A stretch of 13,368 nt of DNA from JBBQTQ01 sp038213135 (GTDB lineage Bacteria; Actinomycetota; Thermoleophilia; Gaiellales; Gaiellaceae), in assembly GCA_038213135.1 (NCBI GenBank), contig JBBQTQ010000080.1:1-13368 (forward strand), read 5' to 3'. Position numbers and translations under genes: made by a program. Shown here piece after piece: positions 1 through 5,382 of the stretch (positions within the stretch are counted from its first letter, which is position 1; each line of letters starts with the position of its first letter). The notes under the pieces were generated by a model, which had not been told where the DNA came from, did not search any database, and was given only the letters and a program-made list of their open reading frames with translations.

Positions 1-112
1 TATCGGCGGCTACGTCGATCGCTACCACCACCGGCCCCACTCGCGGCTCGACTACAAGACGCCCTACGAGGTCAAGGAAACGTGGGAAGATCTACAAAAC
101 ATCGCGGCCTAG
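1..112 (+). CDS. IS3-family transposase, C-terminal end (partial)
   Basis: The window opens inside this gene, whose first complete codon starts at base 2. The visible 36 codons end at TAG (110-112). They read as the end of the DDE integrase (rve) domain of IS3-family OrfB transposases: a YVDRYHHRPHSRLDYKTPYEV-like stretch, in which the 'Y..RPHS.L.Y.TP.E' pattern is typical of the family's extreme C-terminus. The protein would catalyse cut-and-join transposition. The catalytic D, D and E residues lie upstream, outside the window, so I cannot judge whether the element is active. The stop codon lies 28 bases before the probable right end of the element, the usual IS3 arrangement. Confidence 0.85.
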   Translation, partial: IGGYVDRYHHRPHSRLDYKTPYEVKETWEDLQNIAA

Positions 113-140
113 CCTGTCAACTCGGGCGGGGAGCACGTCA
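1..140 (+). mobile_element. Right end of an IS3-family insertion sequence
   Basis: The transposase stop is followed by a G-rich segment ending in GGGGAGCACGTCA at 140. Its reverse complement begins TGACGTGCTCCCC, the style of terminus (TGA..., terminal TG/CA) seen in many IS3-family elements. I therefore place the right boundary at about 140. The left end is outside the window, so the matching inverted repeat and the 3-4 bp target duplication cannot be checked here. The family is seen in the sequence; the exact boundary is inferred. Confidence 0.6.
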
Positions 141-210
141 ATATGGCACGCAAGGGAACCCGACGTGCACGGGAACTGGCAAGTCCGCTTCGGAGCGATA
201 GACGTGCTCC
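130..210. repeat. 10-bp inverted repeat sharing the IS terminal sequence
   Basis: GGAGCACGTC at 130-139, inside the presumed IS right end, recurs as its exact reverse complement GACGTGCTCC at 201-210, with 61 bases between. A shorter GACGTGC copy lies near 162-168. The outer copy could be the remnant left end of a related element, a solo IS terminus, or chance. A perfect 10-mer this close is unlikely by chance but not impossible in GC-rich DNA. Confidence 0.5.
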
Positions 211-528
211 ACCAAGCCTCGCGGACTTGGCCGCGCCACAGACTCCGTGAGACGCTAGATGTGGATTAGGCGGCGCGCTGGTCAGTCTTTACGATTTGCT
301 GAGGGGTCCGAGTTGGTAGACGCCGTGGGCGCCAGAACCACATTCTTGAGCACCGGGCTCGATCGCTCGGTGGCGCGGGGCATGCTGGTCGCGGGCTCCT
401 CGCCACCTGCCGTGGCAGCCGCTGGCGGAGCATCGCCACGCCGGCGAGCCGCGACGCTTCTCGTTTGAAAGGGAATCGAACGTACTCCGGTTAGTTCCAT
501 CGGTTGTCGATTCGATCATCTTCGTCAC
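141..528. other. Non-coding or decayed stretch between IS end and glycosylase pseudogene
   Basis: I see no convincing gene here. The short plus-strand frame at 259-468 and minus-strand frame at 282-500 have low-complexity Ala/Arg/Ser-rich products resembling no family I know. The open minus-strand frame of the glycosylase pseudogene runs to a stop at 289. Below about base 590 its product no longer resembles the family, so this part looks like read-through into unrelated sequence. GAGTTGGTAGACGC near 310-324 resembles a tRNA-Leu D-arm, but no cloverleaf can be built. Confidence 0.5.
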
Positions 529-1642
529 GGGCGAGTGAGGAAGAGCCGTTTCTCCGCTCCGAGGTGGGTTGGCCACTCGAGGCGGGCTCATGCCTGCGAA
601 GCGGAGGTAGGCGCGGAGCGCATCGCGCATCGCTTCCACGAACCCCTCTGTGCTGCGGGGCGCGAATCCGTTCTCCCACCACAGGTTGAGCACGTCCACG
701 CGCCCGTCGGCCCGCTCGATCTTCGGCCCGATTCGGCCGACGAAGCGATCCCCGAAGACGATCGGCAGCACGTAATAGCCCCACCGTCGCTTTGCCGGCG
801 GGAAGAAGCCCTCCCACACGTACTCGAAGTCGAAGAGGCTCGCGAGGAGGGCGGTGTCCCACAGCAGCGAGTCGAACGGGGCGATGAACGCGACGGAGGT
901 CGTCGGCCCTGGCGGCGCCTGCAGCAGCGCGACCTCGTCGGCGAGGACGAAGCGCTTACCGCGCACACCCTCGACATCGACGGGCACCAGCACGCCGAGC
1001 TCGACCAACTCCTTCCGCAGCTCGTTGCGGTCCTGCGGCGCGGCGATGCGGGCGAACGTCCCGCCGGCACCGCCGGCGGCGAGCAGGCCGTGGGAGCGGT
1101 ACCGGGACAGCAGCTTGTGCCGGAGCTGTTCGCGCTCCGGCACCTCGTGCGCGAGCAGCTCGGCCGGGAGGAGCCGTTCGAGGAGGTCGTAGTAGCGGCG
1201 GTTGCCGTCGCGCCGTGCGAGGCCGATCACGCCCGCGACGGTGTACGCCTCGAGCACCGCGCGCACGGCGTTCTCCGGCATCCCGAACCAGTCCTTCGTT
1301 GGGCCGCTCTCCCGCTCGAAGTCGGCCGCGGACAGCGGCCCGTCCGCCCGGATGCGTCGAGCACGCGCTCGGCCACTGCGGCGTTCTGGGCGAGGGCCTC
1401 GGCATGGAACCGGGACCCCTGCACCAGCCGGGCTCGTAGTCGGCGACCCGCGCGTGCAGCACGAGGTCGTGGTTCCGACCGGCGACCGCGATCGGGTCGA
1501 ACTGAATCGACCCGAACCTGCGGAAGACCTGGAGCACGGCTTCGGGGCCTCCCGCGAGAGACCGAGCCGGCGCGAGCCAGTGCCGGGCGACGAGGAAACG
1601 TCGGGCGTCCTCGGCGGTGACCCTCACGCAGCCGTCGCGCAT
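289..1642 (-). pseudogene. YcaQ/AlkX-like winged-helix DNA glycosylase, frameshifted and internally deleted
   Basis: Intact members (HTH_42/YcaQ family, roughly 400 aa) are DNA glycosylases; E. coli YcaQ unhooks interstrand crosslinks. Three frames carry successive parts here. Frame one starts at ATG 1642 and holds the N-terminus, including Q47-F48-D49, matching the QxD catalytic motif of YcaQ-type enzymes, and runs to about 1425 (..RVADYEPGW). Frame two, about 1415-1355, reads FHAEALAQNAAVAERVLDA. Frame three, about 1352-592, holds the winged-helix and C-terminal barrel part, with conserved 'PFDSLLWD', 'LFDFEY' and 'KRRWGYYVLPI' segments. About 30 residues expected between YEPGW and FHAEAL are missing, so this is a deletion plus frameshift. 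The second break near 1351-1356 looks like a one-base loss. The tail below 590 is not family-like, so the natural C-terminus is probably also lost. A sequencing error could explain one break but not the deletion. Confidence 0.82.
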
Positions 1643-1683
1643 CCGCAGCCTACCGCGGTCGGCGGCGCAGCTTGGACGGCCGT

Positions 1684-1800
1684 TTCCCTCGTGTGAGGGA
1701 ATCTCGCCTTCTCCCAGCGGGCACCTTTGCAGGAAAAGGTGGTGTATTAGCCGCTCGAATCTTCGCGAGCCTGTCGGTCAAGCGCCGGCGCCGGACTGAC
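1684..1800. repeat. Four consecutive hairpin-forming inverted repeats in the divergent intergenic region
   Basis: Between the glycosylase pseudogene start (1642, minus) and the GGDEF gene start (1840, plus) lie four stem-loops in series. TTCCCTC/GAGGGAA occupies 1684-1690 and 1695-1701 (7 bp, 4-base loop). CACCTTT/AAAGGTG occupies 1722-1728 and 1735-1741 (7 bp, 6-base loop). GCTCG/CGAGC occupies 1753-1757 and 1766-1770. GTCGGTC/GACTGAC occupies 1773-1779 and 1794-1800 (one G-U pair), with a GC-rich palindromic loop. They could form a structured 5' leader for the GGDEF gene or operators. I tried to match c-di-GMP riboswitch consensus elements and did not succeed. Confidence 0.5.
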
Positions 1801-1827
1801 GATGCGTAGCGCGTCACGCTGCCGACC

Positions 1828-1834
1828 GAGGAGG
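1828..1834 (+). promoter_or_regulatory. Ribosome binding site of the GGDEF-like gene
   Basis: GAGGAGG at 1828-1834 lies five bases before ATG 1840. It is one of the two strongest Shine-Dalgarno sequences in the window and fixes the start of the downstream gene. Confidence 0.8.
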
Positions 1835-1839
1835 AACGC

Positions 1840-2418
1840 ATGAGATCGCCGCTGACGACAGGAAGCCCCGCACCGGCCTGGCTCGCCGACGAGACGAACC
1901 TGCTGGGCGGTGATGCGCCCGCCTGCCCGCTGTTCGAGGAGCAGCTGCGCGCGCAGTTCGCTGCGGCGGCCCGCTCCGGCAGACCATTGTCGCTGCTGGT
2001 GCTCGAGCCGCGGGGTGACTGCGACTTCTTTGTCGATGCGCTCGTGGGTCTGGCCCTGGTCGATGCGCCGGAAGGCGCGAGTGCCTTCGCGATCGGCGAC
2101 GGGCGGTTCGCACTGCTGCTTCCAGGCGCAGAGATGGCTATTGCCCTTGCGCTGGCGAGAACGCTCGAGTTGCGGCTCGCGTTCCTCTCGGAGGTGACGA
2201 GAGTCTGGGTTGGCACCGCGACCGTCACCGCGGATACGAAGTCGGCCGAGGAGCTCTTTGCGCGCGCCGATCTCGCGATGTTGGAAGCGAAGATGCTCGC
2301 CGGAACGCGGATTGTTTCCTTCGGGCGCGCGATGTCGGAGGAGGCAGACCGCACCGATGCCGCGCTGACGCGGTTGCTAGCCGATGTCGCCGGCGAGGAG
2401 GCTCATGGCGACCAGTAG
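1840..2418 (+). CDS. Degenerate GGDEF-domain protein
   Basis: A 192-aa soluble protein, with no signal peptide or membrane segment visible. Residues about 31-162 follow the GGDEF fold. 'CPLFEEQLRAQF' replaces the usual DxLTGLxNR..F entry; 'RSGRPLSLLVLEP' is the first core strand; 'FAIGDGRFALLLPGA' (83-97) sits where R-Y-GGDEF belongs; 'VWVGTATVT' and 'ADLAMLEAKMLAGTRIVSF' (143-161) match the closing strand and helix. The signature is G86-D87-G88-R89-F90, so the catalytic acidic residue is missing, as are the metal-binding Asp and the usual 'FK.IND..GH' segment. Diguanylate cyclase activity is therefore unlikely. A binding or regulatory role is possible but not shown. The domain is about 30 residues shorter than usual. 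The gene stands alone, preceded by the hairpin-rich region. Confidence 0.75.
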   Translation: MRSPLTTGSPAPAWLADETNLLGGDAPACPLFEEQLRAQFAAAARSGRPLSLLVLEPRGDCDFFVDALVGLALVDAPEGASAFAIGDGRFALLLPGAEMAIALALARTLELRLAFLSEVTRVWVGTATVTADTKSAEELFARADLAMLEAKMLAGTRIVSFGRAMSEEADRTDAALTRLLADVAGEEAHGDQ

Positions 2419-2479
2419 CCGAGCTTTCTCGCTTTGAGCCTGTCCTGAAGTAGCCCGGCACGTTGCGGCGAGGTTTTTG

Positions 2480-2508
2480 TTGATGCGACCATAACCTTGT
2501 GTTACGGT
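2480..2508 (+). promoter_or_regulatory. Candidate promoter of the Nudix-dehydrogenase operon
   Basis: TTGATG (2480-2485) and TACGGT (2503-2508) are separated by 17 bases and fit weak -35 and -10 elements. Transcription would begin near 2515, four bases before ATG 2519. There is no Shine-Dalgarno sequence before this ATG, which agrees with a nearly leaderless mRNA, common in actinobacteria. This is a pattern reading only. Confidence 0.4.
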
Positions 2509-2512
2509 AACA
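2500..2512. promoter_or_regulatory. Candidate operator: perfect palindrome TGTTAC-G-GTAACA
   Basis: A perfect 6-1-6 inverted repeat ends six bases before the Nudix gene start and covers the candidate -10 element. Its position suits a repressor site. The adjacent gene encodes a Nudix protein with an NrtR-type winged helix, and such regulators commonly bind short palindromes at their own promoters. Auto-repression is an inference. I am not claiming a match to a published NrtR box. Confidence 0.55.
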
Positions 2513-2518
2513 GTCGCG

Positions 2519-3280
2519 ATGACAAAAACACACGATTCAGGAGCACCCGCGGACTACGACCCGGCGCAGTTCCCGGCGTTTGCCGTGACGGTGGACGTCG
2601 TCGTGCTGACCATGTCCGAGGGCCGGCTGCACGTGCTGCTCGTTCGCCGCGGAGTCGCTCCGTTCGAGGGGATGTGGGCGATCCCCGGCGGCTTCAAGCG
2701 GCCGAGCGAGACGCTCGACGAGGCCGCGAACCGGGAGCTCGCCGAGGAGACCGGGGTCGACGGCGCGAGCCTGCTCAGCCAGTTCGGCGCCTACGGCGAT
2801 CCCGAGCGCGACCCTCGAATGAACGTCGTGACGGTCGGCTATCTCGCAGTCCTCCGCGAGGTGGGCGGGGTCGTCGCGGGCACAGATGCTGCAGAGGCCG
2901 CCCTGATTCCGGTGTCCGATGCGCTCGGCGGCAAGGTCGAGCTGGCGTTCGATCACGCGCAGATCGTGCGCGACGCCGTCGAACGTGTACGCGTCGACCT
3001 CGAGCTCCGAGGCATTGCAACCGCATTCGTCGGACCGACGTTCACCCTGGCCGAGCTGCGAACGGTGTACGAGGCCGTCTGGGGCGTTCACCTGGACGGC
3101 GCGAACTTCCGCCGCAGCGTCCTCGCCGAGGACGGCTGGGTGATCCCGACCGGGCGTCGAGCCCGGCCCGGCTCGACCGGCGGCAAGCCGGCGGAGCTCT
3201 ATCGAGCCGGACGCATGTGGAAGCACGGCGGACCGATCCGGTTCCCGCAGCCCACCGAGAGGATGAGAGGGAACCAATGA
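2519..3280 (+). CDS. Nudix hydrolase / NrtR-type transcriptional regulator
   Basis: A 253-aa soluble protein with two parts. Residues about 20-150 form a Nudix domain with a complete Nudix box at G58-V80: G58, E64, R72-E73-L74, E76-E77, G79 and V80 all fit Gx5Ex7REUxEExGU, so hydrolysis of a nucleoside-diphosphate derivative is chemically possible. Residues about 165-235 ('FTLAELRTVYEAVWG', 'NFRRSV', 'GRRARPGSTGGKPAELYR') match the C-terminal winged helix of NrtR-like regulators, which in characterised members sense ADP-ribose and control NAD metabolism. Many dedicated regulators have damaged Nudix boxes; this one is intact, so it may be an enzyme, a regulator or both. It is the first gene of the operon, preceded by a palindrome. 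Its TGA overlaps the next ATG by four bases (3277-3280). Its likely targets include the three NAD(P)-dependent dehydrogenases behind it. Confidence 0.85.
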   Translation: MTKTHDSGAPADYDPAQFPAFAVTVDVVVLTMSEGRLHVLLVRRGVAPFEGMWAIPGGFKRPSETLDEAANRELAEETGVDGASLLSQFGAYGDPERDPRMNVVTVGYLAVLREVGGVVAGTDAAEAALIPVSDALGGKVELAFDHAQIVRDAVERVRVDLELRGIATAFVGPTFTLAELRTVYEAVWGVHLDGANFRRSVLAEDGWVIPTGRRARPGSTGGKPAELYRAGRMWKHGGPIRFPQPTERMRGNQ

Positions 3281-4233
3281 GAGCAGTGGTCTACGAGCGG
3301 TACGGGCCGCCGGAGGTTCTCCACGTCGAGAGCGTCGAGCGGCCGGTGCCGAACGACGACGAGGCCCTGGTCAAGGTCCACGCGACCACGGTCAATCGCA
3401 CCGACTGCGGCCGGCGCAGCGCCAAGCCGATGCTCGTCCGCTACTTCATCGGCCTGCTCCGCCCGAAGCGGCAGATCCTCGGCATGGAGTTCGCCGGCGA
3501 GGTCGTCGCGGTCGGCTCGGCCGTCACGGAGCTGAACGTCGGCGACGAGGTCTTCGGGGTGAAGGGTTTCGGCGCCCACGCGGAGTTCGTCTGCGTGCGG
3601 GAGAGCGCCGCCGTCGCGCACAAGCCAGCCGGTACGAGCTTCGAAGAGGCTGCGGCGGTCTGCGACGGAGCGTGCATCGCGCTGTCGTGCCTGAAGCACG
3701 CCGACCTCGGGCCGGGGCGGAGCATCCTCGTCTACGGCGCCTCCGGCTCTGTCGGGACGGCCGGAGTGCAGCTGGCGCGGGAGCTCGGTGCAGACGTGAC
3801 CGCGGTGTGCAACACGAAGAACCTGGAGCTCGTGCGGTCGCTCGGAGCCGACTGCGTGCTCGACTACACCCAGGAGGACTTCACGACGCGCGACGAGCGC
3901 TACGACGTCATCTTCGACGCGGTCGGCAAGCTCACATTCCGGCGTTCGCGCGGATCGCTGAAGCCGGGCGGCATCTTCGTCACCACCGACGGGTTCCGGA
4001 ACATCTTCTGGTCGTTCTGGACGTCCCGGGTCGGCGACAAGCGCGCGAAGCTCGGAATCGCGAAGTACAGGAAGCAAGACGTCCTCTTCCTGAAGGAGCT
4101 GATCGAGGCCGGCCGCTACCGCGCGGTGATCGATCGCCGCTACCCGCTCGAGGACGTGGTCGAGGCGACCGCGTACGTCGAGACGGGACAGAAGACCGGC
4201 AACGTCGTGCTGACCGTGAACGGCGTCCGATGA
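3277..4233 (+). CDS. Zinc-free medium-chain NAD(P)-dependent dehydrogenase, copy 1
   Basis: A 318-aa protein of the quinone-oxidoreductase-like branch of the MDR superfamily. The N-terminal GroES-like domain (about 1-125) begins 'MRAVVYERYGPPEVL' and contains 'VGSAVTELNVGDEVFG'. The Rossmann domain (about 126-265) carries GASGSVGTAGVQ at 154-165. 'CNTKN' after the second strand has a Lys that would suit NADPH. The catalytic zinc ligands are absent (GME at 69-71 instead of GHE), as is the four-Cys structural zinc loop, which explains the short length. It probably reduces an enone, quinone or aldehyde; the substrate is unknown. The start at 3277 overlaps the Nudix stop (ATGA), and the stop at 4231-4233 overlaps the next ATG, so it is translationally coupled on both sides. 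It is clearly closer to copy 2 than to copy 3. Confidence 0.88.
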   Translation: MRAVVYERYGPPEVLHVESVERPVPNDDEALVKVHATTVNRTDCGRRSAKPMLVRYFIGLLRPKRQILGMEFAGEVVAVGSAVTELNVGDEVFGVKGFGAHAEFVCVRESAAVAHKPAGTSFEEAAAVCDGACIALSCLKHADLGPGRSILVYGASGSVGTAGVQLARELGADVTAVCNTKNLELVRSLGADCVLDYTQEDFTTRDERYDVIFDAVGKLTFRRSRGSLKPGGIFVTTDGFRNIFWSFWTSRVGDKRAKLGIAKYRKQDVLFLKELIEAGRYRAVIDRRYPLEDVVEATAYVETGQKTGNVVLTVNGVR

Positions 4234-5213
4234 AGGCGGTCGTCCACGATCGCTACGGGCCGCCCGAGGTGCTCCGCATCGAGGAGGTGGCGCGGCCGGT
4301 GCCGGCGGACGACGAGGTCCTCGTCCGGATCCGGGCGACGACCGTCACCCGCGCGGATGCACATCTCCGGGCCGGTACGCCGTTCGTGCAGCGCTTCCAC
4401 TCGGGCCTGCGCCGACCGAAACGGCGGATCCTCGGGCACGAGCTCGCGGGGGAGATCGTCGCGGTCGGGTCGGCCGTGACGGAGTTCCAGGTCGGCGACC
4501 GCGTGTTCGGGGCGCTGCCCTACCTCGGCCTCCGCACCGGGTCGCACGCGGAGTTCATGGCGATCCCGGCGCGCTGGCCGCTGACCCTGATGCCGGAGGG
4601 GATGCCGTTCGAGCAGGCGGCGGCAGTCGCCGATGGGGCGTTCTGTGCGCTGAACGCCTTTCGTCCGGTGCAGGTCGGGCAGGGCACGAGAGTCCTCGTC
4701 TACGGCGCGTCGGGCTCGATCGGCACGGCCGGCGTCCAGCTGGCCAGGCACCTCGGCGCCCACGTGACCGCGGTCTGCAACACGAAGAACGTCGAGCTGG
4801 CGCGGTCGCTCGGGGCCGACGAGGTGATCGACTACCTGCAGGAGGACTTCACCGAGAACGGCCAGACCTACGACGTCATCTTCGACGCCGTGGGGAAGCA
4901 CTCGTTCGCGCGGTGCAAGCGCTCCCTGAAGCCGGGTGGCGTGTACCTCCCCACGGACGGCGTCCGGAACCTCTTTCTCTGGCTCCTGCACAAGCGCGTG
5001 GGGGACAAGAAGGTGGTGTTCGAGCTGCCGCCGCGCTTCCGGAAGGAGGACGTCGTCTTCCTGAAAGGGTTGCTCGAGGCGGGAGAGTACCGGCCGGTCG
5101 TCGACCGCATCTACCCGCTCGAGGACGTTGTGGAGGCGACCCGCTACGTCGAGACGCAGCAGAAGACCGGCAACGTGGTCCTGACCCTGAACGGAGGTCC
5201 TGATGTTCACTGA
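4230..5213 (+). CDS. Zinc-free medium-chain NAD(P)-dependent dehydrogenase, copy 2
   Basis: A 327-aa close paralogue of the preceding gene, probably from tandem duplication. Shared blocks include the opening 'RYGPPEVL', 'AGEIVAVGSAVTEFQVGDRVFG', 'VLVYGASGSIGTAGVQLAR' (Rossmann motif 159-170), 'VTAVCNTKNVELARSLGAD' and the C-terminal 'YPLEDVVEATRYVETQQKTGNVVLTLNG'. It differs by an insertion near 97-105 ('YLGLRTGS') and by having GHE at 69-71, but the other zinc ligands are absent, so it is still expected to be zinc-free. The basic residue after the second Rossmann strand again suits NADPH. The start at 4230 lies within the ATGA overlap with copy 1. Its end overlaps the following small gene by 11 bases. 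Confidence 0.88.
   Translation: MKAVVHDRYGPPEVLRIEEVARPVPADDEVLVRIRATTVTRADAHLRAGTPFVQRFHSGLRRPKRRILGHELAGEIVAVGSAVTEFQVGDRVFGALPYLGLRTGSHAEFMAIPARWPLTLMPEGMPFEQAAAVADGAFCALNAFRPVQVGQGTRVLVYGASGSIGTAGVQLARHLGAHVTAVCNTKNVELARSLGADEVIDYLQEDFTENGQTYDVIFDAVGKHSFARCKRSLKPGGVYLPTDGVRNLFLWLLHKRVGDKKVVFELPPRFRKEDVVFLKGLLEAGEYRPVVDRIYPLEDVVEATRYVETQQKTGNVVLTLNGGPDVH
5193..5198 (+). promoter_or_regulatory. Ribosome binding site of the small 59-aa gene
   Basis: GGAGGT at 5193-5198, inside the end of dehydrogenase copy 2, lies four bases before ATG 5203. It is the best Shine-Dalgarno in this operon and is a main reason to believe the small frame is a real gene. Confidence 0.7.
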
Positions 5214-5382
5214 TTTGGCTCTGGCCATGGCCGACGAGCGCGGGCGCCGCCTGCGAGCCGAGGCGGCCGCGGAGCGGCTGCGCGGTCGCTCGCGGGTGCG
5301 TCACGCCCTCGCCGACTCGCTACGGCGTGCGGCGGACCGGCTCGAGCCGGCGCCGCGTGCGCCGAGGTTCGTGCTCCGATGA
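5203..5382 (+). CDS. Small Arg-rich protein within the dehydrogenase operon (59 aa)
   Basis: I do not recognise a characterised family. The 59-aa product begins MFTDLALAMADERGRRLRAE. About 15 of 59 residues are Arg and eight are acidic, giving a strongly positive net charge. Residues 5-48 could form one or two amphipathic helices; the tail 'PAPRAPRFVLR' is Pro/Arg-rich. There is no signal peptide, Cys or membrane segment. Support comes from the GGAGGT site four bases upstream, an 11-base overlap with the preceding gene, and an ATGA overlap (5379-5382) with the following gene, so without it there would be a 165-base hole in an otherwise fully coupled operon. It may bind nucleic acid or assist one of the dehydrogenases; both are guesses. 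Similar small Arg-rich helical proteins are, to my memory, common and uncharacterised in actinobacteria. Confidence 0.68.
   Translation: MFTDLALAMADERGRRLRAEAAAERLRGRSRVRHALADSLRRAADRLEPAPRAPRFVLR

Noticed and set aside
305..365. tRNA-Leu-like stretch (GAGTTGGTAGACGC)
   Set aside because: It resembles the D-arm of tRNA-Leu, but no 7-base anticodon loop, T-arm or acceptor stem can be paired around it.
535..1620. Long plus-strand open frame (361 codons) opposite the glycosylase pseudogene
   Set aside because: The product is a low-complexity Arg/Ala/Glu-rich sequence, while the minus strand shows recognisable YcaQ-family segments. It is a shadow frame caused by high GC.
2419..2479. Possible rho-independent terminator after the GGDEF-like gene (T-run GGTTTTTG)
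   Set aside because: No stable stem directly precedes the T-run.
3672..4229. Upstream extension of dehydrogenase copy 2
   Set aside because: It is the out-of-frame shadow of copy 1. The family's N-terminus starts precisely at ATG 4230 with an ATGA overlap.
2497..4233. A 578-aa fusion frame spanning the Nudix gene and dehydrogenase 1
   Set aside because: Only the part from 3277 on is real. The upstream part is out of frame with the Nudix protein and reads as Arg-rich noise.
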